Assembly: GCA_035293845.1 (NCBI GenBank)
Contig: DATGMB010000203.1
Span: forward strand, 1-12,886
DNA from: DATGMB01 sp035293845
GTDB taxonomy: Bacteria; Acidobacteriota; Terriglobia; Bryobacterales; Bryobacteraceae
Length of the DNA: 12,886 bases
Reading direction: 5' to 3'
Below are positions 1 through 6,660 of this stretch, piece after piece. The notes under the pieces were generated by a model. The model ran no database searches, was not told where the DNA came from, and saw only the letters and a program-made list of their open reading frames with translations. Position numbers and translations under genes: made by a program. Positions within the stretch are counted from its first letter, which is position 1; each line of letters begins with the position of its first letter.

Positions 1-1085
1 GCCTGCCTAATCCCACGCATGATGTCAAGGTACCGCCGGATGTTGTGCCTTGTCGCCAGCACCGCGTACAAAATCTCCCCGGCCTGGAACAGGTGGCGAA
101 GGTATGCTCGGGAGTATCTTCGACAAGTATAGCACGTGCACGCCGGATCCAGGGGCCGCTCGTCATCCCGGTAGCGGGCGTGCTTAATGATCACCCGCCC
201 TTCGGAGGTGAACAGGTAGCCGTTCCGCGCGTTGCGCGAGGGCAGTACGCAATCCATCATGTCGATGCCGCGCGCGACATACTCGGCGAGTTCGGCTGGC
301 ATACCGACACCCATCGCGTAGCGCGGCCGGTCGCGCGGCAGGATGCCTTCGGTGGCTTCGGCCATCTCCAGACTCATCGGCCGCGGCTCGCCGACCGAGA
401 GGCCGCCGATCGCGTAACCATCCGCGTCGAGCTCGACGAGGGCCGCCGCGCATTCCCGCCGTAAATCCGGAAACATCGACCCCTGCACGATCGGAAACAA
501 CGCGCTGCGGATCGCGTTTCCGGCTTCCGCGGCCGTCAGGCGATGACGGAAGTGCTCCATCGCCTCCCGCGCCCAGCGCACCGTCCGGTGCATGCTCTCC
601 CGCGCGTACTCGTGGCTGACGGGATACTCCGGGCACTCATCCAGCACCATCATGATGTCGCTGCCCAGGGCAAGTTGGATATCCACGGTCGATGCCGGCG
701 TGAACGTGTGCAGGTCGCCATCCAGATGCGATTGAAAGACCACGCCGTGCTCGTGGATTTTGCGCAGCCCGCTCAGGCTGAAGACCTGGAAGCCGCCGGA
801 ATCGGTCAGAATCGCGTGCGGCCACGACATGAAGCGATGCAGCCCGCCCAGCCGGCCGATGAGTTCGTGGCCGGGGCGGATAAAAAGATGATACGTGTTG
901 GCCAGCAGGATGCGGACTTCGAGGTCCTCGGCCAGATCGCGCTGCGTGAGGCCCTTGACCGTGGCCTGCGTTCCGACCGGCATGAACACCGGAGTTTCGA
1001 TGGTCCCATGCGCCGTGTGCAGCAGGCCGGCGCGGGCGCGCGTATGCGGGCACTCGGCAACAATTTCGAAGGTGATCTGTTTCAA
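1..1085 (-). CDS. tgt: Queuine tRNA-ribosyltransferase (TGT), 3' end cut by window edge
   Basis: This enzyme exchanges guanine-34 of tRNAs with GUN anticodons (Tyr, His, Asn, Asp) for the queuosine precursor preQ1. Reading the minus strand from TTG at 1085 gives 361 residues plus a partial codon, with no stop before the edge; family members are usually about 370-380 residues, so only a short tail is missing. Seen in the translation: the DSGGFQ motif with Asp95 as expected base, GIDMMDCVLPSRNARNG with the expected nucleophile Asp278, and the zinc site CTCYTC (Cys316, Cys318, Cys321) with His347. The TTG start is chosen because it gives the normal N-terminus (MKQITFEIVAECPHTRARAG) and lies 6 nt after a TACAAT box. 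The frame stays open upstream to an ATG at 1208, discussed in the findings. The gene lies 150 bp downstream of the ADOP permease on the same strand. Function is confident; the start is less certain. Confidence 0.96.
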   Translation of the reverse strand, partial: MKQITFEIVAECPHTRARAGLLHTAHGTIETPVFMPVGTQATVKGLTQRDLAEDLEVRILLANTYHLFIRPGHELIGRLGGLHRFMSWPHAILTDSGGFQVFSLSGLRKIHEHGVVFQSHLDGDLHTFTPASTVDIQLALGSDIMMVLDECPEYPVSHEYARESMHRTVRWAREAMEHFRHRLTAAEAGNAIRSALFPIVQGSMFPDLRRECAAALVELDADGYAIGGLSVGEPRPMSLEMAEATEGILPRDRPRYAMGVGMPAELAEYVARGIDMMDCVLPSRNARNGYLFTSEGRVIIKHARYRDDERPLDPACTCYTCRRYSRAYLRHLFQAGEILYAVLATRHNIRRYLDIMRGIRQ

Positions 1086-1091
1086 TCTTCG

Positions 1092-1097
1092 ATTGTA
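1092..1097 (-). promoter_or_regulatory. Candidate -10 box of tgt, leaderless spacing
   Basis: TACAAT reads on the minus strand from 1097 to 1092. It is followed by exactly six bases (CGAAGA) and then the TTG start at 1085, so transcription would begin at or next to the start codon. I see no convincing TTGACA-like box 16-18 bp upstream. The call rests on match to the -10 consensus and on the same spacing at four other genes in the window. Confidence 0.5.
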
Positions 1098-1235
1098 GCG
1101 GCAGACCGGAGCCGGGCCGGCGCATATCTCGATGAGGATGCATCGCAAAACCGGCCATAGTCTCTCGCGCCCTCGATACGCGGCGCGGCGGCGGCAACGC
1201 GTACTCATCCAGTCCTCCAGCGCGGAGGGAGGTTT

Positions 1236-3674
1236 TCATTCGCTCCGCAGCACCTTCGCCGGGTCGAGCCGTGCCGCCCGCACCGCCGGGATCAGCGCGG
1301 CCGCCGCCGCGGCCCCGGCGAGGATCGCGAATGCCGCGGCAAACGATGGCCAATCGAGCGGCGTAACACCATAGAGCAGCGATTGCGCCAGGCGCGCGAG
1401 CAGCGCGGCCGCTATGCCACCGGCTGCCAGCCCGGCGGCGGTCAGCAGCGCCGATTCGCGCAGAAATATCCGCGAGACCACGGCCGGCCGCGCGCCGAGC
1501 GCCATACGAATGCCGATTTCGCGGGTGCGCCGCGACACCGAAAACGCGAGCACCCCGTAAACGCCCGTGGCGGCGAGCGCCAGCGCGATCATCCCGAGCC
1601 CGGAGGCGAAGGCCGCGGCCAGCCGCTCTTCAGAGAGCGCATCGTCGAGCCGCGCCTCCATGGTTTCCAGATCGGTGAGCGGCATGGCCGCATCCACCGC
1701 GCCGATCTCGCGGCGTACCGCGCCGGCCACGAGCGCCGCGGGCGGGTCCGTGCGAACCTCGAGCGTCATCTCGCCAAGGTAATATTGCGCTGCCGGCAGG
1801 TAGAAGCCAGGCCGCAGCGCGTCACGGTATCCGCGGACTTTCCCATCCCGCACGACGCCGACCACGGTCAGCGGGCGGGCGGGGCCGGCCGGGTCCACCA
1901 TCCGGAACTGCCGCCCGAGCGGGTCCTCGCCCGGCCAGAAGCGCGCGGCGAAGCGCTCGTCGACCAGCGCAACGCCGAGGGAGCCGCTGCCGTCGCGCGC
2001 GGCGAAGTCGCGGCCGCGCACCAGCGGCATGCCCGCGGCCGCGAAGTAGCCCGGCGAAACCACGTTGAAATCGACCTGGTGACGGCTACCGTCGGGCGCC
2101 AGAATATCGTGGCCCCCACGCATCCCGCCGAACGGAACCACGAAAACCAGCCCCGCGCCGCGCACGCCGGGAATCGCGCGGACGCGAGCCAGCACATCCT
2201 CAAAGAACCGCTGGCCGCGCTCCGCTGTATAGCCGTTGAGCGAAGGCTCCAGGCGCGCCAGCAGCAGGTGAGCCGGAGCGGCATAGGGAACCTCGGCGCG
2301 GGCATTGCGCAGCGTCCGGACGAACAGCCCCGCCCCCGCCAGGAGCACCATGCACAGCGCCACCTGCCCGGCAAGCAGCAGGCCGCGCACCCGCGAGCGC
2401 GGGTGGCCGGCGCCGGCCGACCCGGCAGCGAGCGCGCCCGTAAGAGCGGCGCGCCAGGTATCGAGCACCGGCGCCGCGCCGAACAGGATTCCCGTCAGCA
2501 GGGTGAGCGACGCGCCGAAGGCGGCCACGCGCCAGTCCCACGAGGTGTCGATCGCCAGCGGAATGCGGAACGCCCGGTGGAAGCCTGCCAGAAACCGGGC
2601 GCACCAGGCGCCCACGGCTACCGCTCCCGCACCGCCCCCGGCGGCCAGCAGCAGGCTCTCCACGAGCAACTGCCGCGCAATCCGCCCACGCCCCGCCCCG
2701 AGCGCCAGGCGCATGGCGATCTCGCGCCGCCGTCCGGCCGCGCGCGCCAGCAGCAGATTGGCAATATTGCAGCAGGCGAGCAGCAGGATTGCGCCCACCA
2801 GCGCCGTCAGCGCGCCGAGAAAAGTGAGGACGCCTCCGCGATAGCTGGGCCAGAAGCGCGCCTGCTGCACCGGAATGGCCACGGCGGTCTGCTGCTCGCG
2901 GCGGCGCCGCTCCTCGCGCAGCCGGGCCGTGAGCGCGGCCAGCTCCGCGCCGGCTTGCGCGGCGGATACGCCGGGGCGCAGCCGCGCCGTGACCAGGTAC
3001 GACTCCATGCCCCAGGCGCGCGTGATGTCGAAGGGGAATGCGGGGACGGCTTCCGCGTAGCGTTCCACCGGGATCCAGACCGAGGGCGGTTCGGCCCAAT
3101 CGAGCACGATGCCGCGGAACTCACGCGGCGCAACGCCGGCGATCGTGAACCGGCCCGAGCCGATGCGGATCGAGCGGCCGATCGCCGCCGGGCTGCGCCC
3201 GTACCAATCGCGCCAGAGCGAATCGGCGATAACCGCCACGGCGCCGCTCTCCCGCGGCGCAAAAAACCTCCCGGCGGCAGGACGCAGGCCGAGCACATCG
3301 AAGTAGCCGGGGCTCACCAGTTCGCCCGAGAGCCGCTGGCCGGCGGCTGCCTCTCCCGCGATCATGGGCACGCGCAGATACGCCAGCATGCCGGTGAATA
3401 CCGTGCTGTGATCGCGGTAGAACTCATATTCCGGGTACGAAGTGGAGTAGAATTCCGCACCGGCGCGGGTATCCGGGCGGTGATAGATGGAGACGAGTTC
3501 CTGCGGCCGCTCAGCGGCGAGCGGCTTGAACAGCGCCGAATTGACGAAGCTGAAGATCGCCAGATTGGCGCCGATGCCGAGCGCGAGCGAAATCACCGCG
3601 ACCGCGGTGAAGCCCGGCGTCTTGCGCAATGAGCGCACGCCGTAGCGCAGATCCTGCCGCAAGCCATCCAACAT
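1236..3674 (-). CDS. ADOP-type duplicated orphan ABC permease (MacB/FtsX-like)
   Basis: An 812-residue inner-membrane protein made of two similar permease halves. Each half has a membrane segment, a large extracytoplasmic MacB-type core and an FtsX-type block of membrane helices. Visible: LRKTPGFTAVAVISLALGIG with the first membrane helix at about 22-48; core one about 53-270; FtsX block one about 280-405, with the cytoplasmic motif REIAMRLALGA at 318-328; a second leading helix at about 431-453; core two about 460-665; FtsX block two about 685-805, with REIGIRMALGA at 718-728 and the closing ARLDPAKVLRSE. Length and order match the acidobacterial duplicated orphan permease family. No ATPase gene or PadR-type regulator, both of which I would look for around such genes, is adjacent. 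Substrate is unknown; MacB-like relatives act in efflux or envelope mechanotransmission. The ATG at 3674 gives the usual N-terminus and follows an extended -10 box by 6 nt. Confidence 0.92.
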   Translation of the reverse strand: MLDGLRQDLRYGVRSLRKTPGFTAVAVISLALGIGANLAIFSFVNSALFKPLAAERPQELVSIYHRPDTRAGAEFYSTSYPEYEFYRDHSTVFTGMLAYLRVPMIAGEAAAGQRLSGELVSPGYFDVLGLRPAAGRFFAPRESGAVAVIADSLWRDWYGRSPAAIGRSIRIGSGRFTIAGVAPREFRGIVLDWAEPPSVWIPVERYAEAVPAFPFDITRAWGMESYLVTARLRPGVSAAQAGAELAALTARLREERRRREQQTAVAIPVQQARFWPSYRGGVLTFLGALTALVGAILLLACCNIANLLLARAAGRRREIAMRLALGAGRGRIARQLLVESLLLAAGGGAGAVAVGAWCARFLAGFHRAFRIPLAIDTSWDWRVAAFGASLTLLTGILFGAAPVLDTWRAALTGALAAGSAGAGHPRSRVRGLLLAGQVALCMVLLAGAGLFVRTLRNARAEVPYAAPAHLLLARLEPSLNGYTAERGQRFFEDVLARVRAIPGVRGAGLVFVVPFGGMRGGHDILAPDGSRHQVDFNVVSPGYFAAAGMPLVRGRDFAARDGSGSLGVALVDERFAARFWPGEDPLGRQFRMVDPAGPARPLTVVGVVRDGKVRGYRDALRPGFYLPAAQYYLGEMTLEVRTDPPAALVAGAVRREIGAVDAAMPLTDLETMEARLDDALSEERLAAAFASGLGMIALALAATGVYGVLAFSVSRRTREIGIRMALGARPAVVSRIFLRESALLTAAGLAAGGIAAALLARLAQSLLYGVTPLDWPSFAAAFAILAGAAAAAALIPAVRAARLDPAKVLRSE

Positions 3675-3680
3675 GGCGGG

Positions 3681-3689
3681 ATTATATCA
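3681..3689 (-). promoter_or_regulatory. Extended -10 promoter of the ADOP permease
   Basis: On the minus strand TGATATAAT runs from 3689 to 3681: a TGn extension followed by a perfect TATAAT. Six bases (CCCGCC) separate it from the ATG at 3674, predicting a leaderless transcript. It lies inside the 34-bp gap after the metallo-hydrolase gene, so the permease probably has its own promoter. No clear -35 box is seen, as is common for TGn-type promoters. Confidence 0.65.
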
Positions 3690-3708
3690 ACGGCCGCGCG
3701 GGCCTGGC

Positions 3709-4575
3709 CTACCTGATGACATCCAAATCCTTGCCGTAAATCACTTCTCCATGGAAGTTCTGCCGGATCTCCTGGAGCAGTTCCTCCTCCGACTGGCCCA
3801 TCGGCAGCTCGTGGTAGAGCACCAGCTTCTTCGGTTGCACCCGCTCGGCGATCCGGCCCAGGTCCACGGCGGAAGTGTGGAACGCCGCATGATAGCGCCG
3901 CCACTCCGGCGTGCGCGCTTCCCAGCCCTTTTGCGAATAGACCTCGTGGACCAGGATGTCGCAGCCCTTCGCCGCGGCGGCCAGGCTCTCGCTGGGCGTA
4001 GTATCGCCGGAGATCACGATCGTCTTGTCCGGCGCAACGAAGCGGTATCCATACGCGTATTTCCACGAGCCGTGCGCGACGGCAAAGGCCGAAATCCGGA
4101 CGGCTGCGTCCCGGTAAATCTCGCCCGCGCCGATCTCATGAACATGCACCACGTACGCCGCGGGTATCGCGGGCTCGAGGCCGTGCAGACGGACCTGCAT
4201 GTCCTCGCGCCAGGCCTTCAGAATGAAGTTCGTCATCGAGCGCAGGCCGCGGGGGCCGTAGAGTTCGAGCGCCTGCCGGCGTCCGGTCACCGCCGGAGTG
4301 AAGATCAGGTCGGGCAGGCCGGCGGTGTGGTCCGAGTGCAAGTGAGTGATAAAGGCGCGCGTGATCTGGTCCATGCGGACACCGGCCTGCGCGGCGCGCC
4401 GCACCACGCCGGGGCCGGCATCCACGATGTAAACGTTCCCGCCGGATGCCACTGCTACCGCCGGTCCGCTGTGCTCCGGCTCGGGATTCGGCGTGCCCGT
4501 GCCGAGCAGGATGACACGCGTATCCTGCGCCGCCGCAGCGGCGAGCAGGAGGAGCGCGAGAAAAGGCGCCTTCAT
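3709..4575 (-). CDS. Exported metallo-beta-lactamase-fold hydrolase (RNase Z/AtsA-like)
   Basis: A 288-residue metal-dependent hydrolase of the metallo-beta-lactamase superfamily, probably periplasmic. Residues 1-16 (MKAPFLALLLLAAAAA) look like a signal peptide, with cleavage likely near Ala16-Gln17. The fold starts with VILLGTGTPNP. The metal ligands are all present: HLHSDH at 78-83 (His78, His80, Asp82, His83), His168 in AVAHGSW, Asp191 in SGDTTPS, and His255 in YHELP. The closest look is to the RNase Z/arylsulfatase AtsA branch, but a secreted protein is unlikely to be a tRNA-processing enzyme; the substrate cannot be told from sequence. An ATG at 4587 in the same frame would add MVRR and gives an equally good signal peptide. 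The start at 4677 would bury the signal peptide and is rejected. It is divergent from fabH and 34 bp upstream of the ADOP gene. Confidence 0.87.
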   Translation of the reverse strand: MKAPFLALLLLAAAAAQDTRVILLGTGTPNPEPEHSGPAVAVASGGNVYIVDAGPGVVRRAAQAGVRMDQITRAFITHLHSDHTAGLPDLIFTPAVTGRRQALELYGPRGLRSMTNFILKAWREDMQVRLHGLEPAIPAAYVVHVHEIGAGEIYRDAAVRISAFAVAHGSWKYAYGYRFVAPDKTIVISGDTTPSESLAAAAKGCDILVHEVYSQKGWEARTPEWRRYHAAFHTSAVDLGRIAERVQPKKLVLYHELPMGQSEEELLQEIRQNFHGEVIYGKDLDVIR

Positions 4576-4634
4576 ACGGCGGACCATGGCGTGCGGGAAT
4601 CCGTGGCGGCATGCATCGCGAGCCCGGACCGTCC

Positions 4635-4640
4635 ATTGTA
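4635..4640 (-). promoter_or_regulatory. Candidate -10 box of the metallo-hydrolase gene
   Basis: TACAAT on the minus strand, 4640 to 4635, lies 47-60 bp before the two possible ATG starts. If used it gives a leader of roughly 40-50 nt, in which I see no good Shine-Dalgarno sequence. It is back-to-back with the fabH promoter candidate. No consensus -35 box is evident. Confidence 0.35.
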
Positions 4641-4663
4641 TTCGCAGCGCGCGGCGGATTTGC

Positions 4664-4671
4664 GATAACCT
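4664..4671 (+). promoter_or_regulatory. Candidate fabH promoter -10
   Basis: The stretch TTTGCGATAACCTG contains two overlapping readings: TGC plus GATAAC (4664-4669, extended -10), or TAACCT (4666-4671). Either puts the transcript start about 17-20 nt before the TTG start, leaving room for the AAGGGA ribosome-binding site. No strong -35 box is seen. Confidence 0.4.
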
Positions 4672-4679
4672 GAACACTT

Positions 4680-4685
4680 AAGGGA
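4680..4685 (+). promoter_or_regulatory. Ribosome-binding site of fabH (supports a TTG start)
   Basis: AAGGGA lies 9 nt before the TTG at 4695. There is no ATG or GTG in frame near the conserved N-terminus of FabH, so this site helps fix the unusual start codon. Confidence 0.6.
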
Positions 4686-4694
4686 ACGACTACA

Positions 4695-5687
4695 TTGCCC
4701 AAGGCCAAAATCACTGCGCTCGGCTGCTACGCGCCGCCCAAGCTGCTGACCAATCAGGACCTGGAGAAAATGGTCGAGACCAACGACCAGTGGATCATGG
4801 AGCGGGTGGGCATCCGCGAGCGCCACATCGCCGCGCCGGATATGGCGACCTCGGATATGGCCGTGGAAGCCGCGCGCTGCGCGCTGGCGCACCGCGGCAT
4901 CGATGCGGCCGAGGTGAACGCGATCATCGTCTGCACGGTGACGCCGGATATGTTCTTCCCCTCGACCGCCTGTCTGGTGCAGAACCGTCTGGGCGCGCGG
5001 GGCGCGTGGGGTTTCGACCTGGTCGCGGCCTGCTCCGGGTTCGTCTACGGCCTGACCACCGGAGCCCACCTGGTCGCGGCCGGAACGCACGGCAAAGTGC
5101 TGGTGATCGGCGCCGACACGATGAGCCGCATCATCGACTACACCGACCGCGCCACCTGCGTGCTGTTCGGCGATGGCGCGGGGGCGATGCTGCTCGAGCC
5201 CGCCGCCGGCGGCGAGGACTATGGGTTCATCGATTTTCTGGGCGAGGTCGATGGCTCGGGCGGCGATTACCTGAAGATGCCCGCCGGCGGCAGCCGCCTG
5301 CCGGCTTCGCACGAGACCATCGACCAGCGGCTGCACTACGTCAAGCAGGATGGCGCCCAGGTATTCAAATACGCCGTGCGCAAGATGTACGAAGTCTCGC
5401 GCGACCTGCTGGCGCGCAACGGCGTGACCGTCGACGATGTGGCCGTCATGATCCCACACCAGGCCAACCGCCGCATCATCACCGCCACGGCGGAGCGGCT
5501 CGGCATGCCGCCCGAAAAGGTACTGATCAACATCGACCGCTACGGCAACACCACCGCCGGCACGATCCCGCTCGGCACGCGCGACGCTGTCGCGCGGGGC
5601 ATGCTGAAGAAGGGCGACCTCGTGCTGTTCGCGGCGGTGGGAGCAGGATACACGGTGGGCGCGAGCCTCTGGCGCTGGGCGTTCTGA
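4695..5687 (+). CDS. fabH: 3-oxoacyl-[ACP] synthase III (KAS III)
   Basis: FabH starts fatty-acid synthesis in the cytosol by condensing an acyl-CoA primer with malonyl-ACP. The 330-residue product has normal family length. The catalytic triad is visible: Cys113 in AACSGF, His255 in PHQANRR and Asn285 in YGNTTAG. Other family marks are TNDQWIMERVGIRERHIA near the N-terminus (about 29-46), the glycine-rich LFGDGAGAMLLEP at 157-169, and the C-terminal GAGYTVGASLWRW. Translation starts at TTG with AAGGGA 9 nt upstream. The gene stands alone: it is divergent from the metallo-hydrolase and convergent with folP, with no fab or plsX gene beside it in this window. Related condensing enzymes of secondary metabolism share the triad, but the full-length similarity of motifs and the housekeeping setting favour true FabH. 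Confidence 0.95.
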   Translation: MPKAKITALGCYAPPKLLTNQDLEKMVETNDQWIMERVGIRERHIAAPDMATSDMAVEAARCALAHRGIDAAEVNAIIVCTVTPDMFFPSTACLVQNRLGARGAWGFDLVAACSGFVYGLTTGAHLVAAGTHGKVLVIGADTMSRIIDYTDRATCVLFGDGAGAMLLEPAAGGEDYGFIDFLGEVDGSGGDYLKMPAGGSRLPASHETIDQRLHYVKQDGAQVFKYAVRKMYEVSRDLLARNGVTVDDVAVMIPHQANRRIITATAERLGMPPEKVLINIDRYGNTTAGTIPLGTRDAVARGMLKKGDLVLFAAVGAGYTVGASLWRWAF

Positions 5688-5706
5688 GGGCTCTCCTTTT
5701 CCGCAG

Positions 5707-5725
5707 GTGGCATATGATATGCCAC
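5707..5725. repeat. 19-bp near-perfect palindrome, copy A
   Basis: GTGGCATATGATATGCCAC: two 9-bp arms around a single central G. It lies 20 bp after the fabH stop codon. It is the exact reverse complement of copy B at 5770-5788, so the pair bounds an 82-bp inverted-repeat unit with a 44-bp centre. No T-run follows, so it is not a classical intrinsic terminator, although a hairpin here could protect or end the fabH transcript. Confidence 0.85.
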
Positions 5726-5767
5726 CCCGGCCCGCAAGTCTCTGATTCCACGAGGGCGGCATTCGCG

Positions 5768-5790
5768 TAGTGGCATATCATATGCCACTA
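5768..5790. repeat. Palindrome, copy B, extended to 11-bp arms
   Basis: The 19-bp core GTGGCATATCATATGCCAC (5770-5788) is the exact reverse complement of copy A. Here the symmetry extends by two more bases on each side (TA...TA), giving 11-bp arms around a central C. The core touches the folP stop codon: the final G of that TAG is the first base of the core on the minus strand. Possible roles are a shared hairpin at the ends of convergent transcripts or a REP-like dispersed element; only a genome-wide count can tell. Confidence 0.85.
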
Positions 5791-6633
5791 GCCCTGCCGC
5801 TGCCGCAAAATCTCATCCGCCACATCGGCCGCCGCGCGCATCTCCCGCACGTCATGGACGCGCACAATGTGCGCGCCGTTGAGCACGGCCGCCGTCACCG
5901 CCGCCGCGGTAGCAAAGCGCGTTTCCTCCGCGTTCGCGTGCGCCAGAAACGACTTGCGCGAGGGCCCGACCATGATCGGCAGTTCCAGCGGCGCGAGCGC
6001 GCCCAGGCTGCCGAGGATGAACGCGTTCTGCTCCTTGCGCTTGCCGAAGCCGAGCCCGGGATCGGCGACGATCCGCGCGCGGTCGATTCCCACGCGCCGC
6101 GCGCGGCTCACCGCGGCATCGAGGTCGCGCAGGATCGTTCCCATAGGATCGGGAATCGGAGCGAGTTTGCTCCACGTCTCCGGGCGCCCGCGCATGTGGT
6201 TCAGGATCAGGCCGGCATCGTGGTTGGAGACCGCGCGCGCAAGCGGCGGCTCGAACGTGAGGCCGGAGGGATCGTTGATGATCTCGACGCCGAGATCGAG
6301 CGCCCGCTCGGCGACTTCCGCCTTATAGGTGTCGACGGAAATCGGCACGCTCAACTGTCCCTTGAGCCGCTTGAGGACCGGAATCAGGCGGCGGATCTCC
6401 TCCGCCGCGGAGATGCGTTCCGAACCGGGGCGCGTCGATTCCGCGCCGATGTCCACGATATCGGCGCCCTGTTCTTCCAGTTCGAGCGCGCGCGCGAAGG
6501 CGCGGTCAGGGTCCGAATACTTGCCGCCGTCCGAAAACGAATCCGGCGTGACGTTGAGGACGCCCATCAGCACCGTGCGTTCGCCCAGCCGGATCTCGCG
6601 CTGCCTGAGCTTCCAGAAAAAGAGCTTTCTCAC
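5788..6633 (-). CDS. folP: Dihydropteroate synthase
   Basis: FolP joins p-aminobenzoate to dihydropterin pyrophosphate in folate synthesis. The 281-residue product has normal length and the family motifs in order: GVLNVTPDSFSDGG (24-37), DIGAESTRPGSERI (61-74), the pterin-site Asp in ISVDTYK (98-104), IINDPSG (118-124), NHMRG (145-149), DPGLGFGKRKEQN (191-203), GPSRKSFL (223-230) and RVHDV (258-262). The GTG start at 6633 gives the expected short lead before the first strand; I see no clear Shine-Dalgarno, and the gap from tyrS is only 27 nt, so it is probably the last gene of the miaB-tyrS operon. Its stop codon touches a 19-bp palindrome. No other folate gene is in the window. Confidence 0.95.
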   Translation of the reverse strand: MRKLFFWKLRQREIRLGERTVLMGVLNVTPDSFSDGGKYSDPDRAFARALELEEQGADIVDIGAESTRPGSERISAAEEIRRLIPVLKRLKGQLSVPISVDTYKAEVAERALDLGVEIINDPSGLTFEPPLARAVSNHDAGLILNHMRGRPETWSKLAPIPDPMGTILRDLDAAVSRARRVGIDRARIVADPGLGFGKRKEQNAFILGSLGALAPLELPIMVGPSRKSFLAHANAEETRFATAAAVTAAVLNGAHIVRVHDVREMRAAADVADEILRQRQG

Positions 6634-6660
6634 CGTAAACTAATGTCGCATGTTTGCTGG

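Noticed and set aside
1208..1232. CCTCC-GCGCT-GGAGG hairpin after the ADOP stop as a terminator
   Set aside because: Stem is only 5 bp and no T-run follows; more likely the GGAGG is just a Shine-Dalgarno-like run before the ATG at 1208.
184..1353. Two minus-strand open frames of 150 and 238 residues in the tgt region
   Set aside because: They are out of frame with tgt, whose frame is open throughout and carries every TGT motif.
1383..3632. 749-residue open frame on the plus strand opposite the ADOP gene
   Set aside because: It is a GC-bias shadow: Arg/Gly/His/Ala-rich, no domain, fully antisense to a gene with clear motifs.
4572..5762. 396-residue minus-strand open frame opposite fabH
   Set aside because: Antisense to FabH with its intact catalytic triad; no family features.
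5707..5790. Paired palindromes as a CRISPR array or insertion sequence
   Set aside because: Only two copies, inverted rather than direct, with one 44-bp centre; no transposase, no cas genes, no target-site duplication visible.
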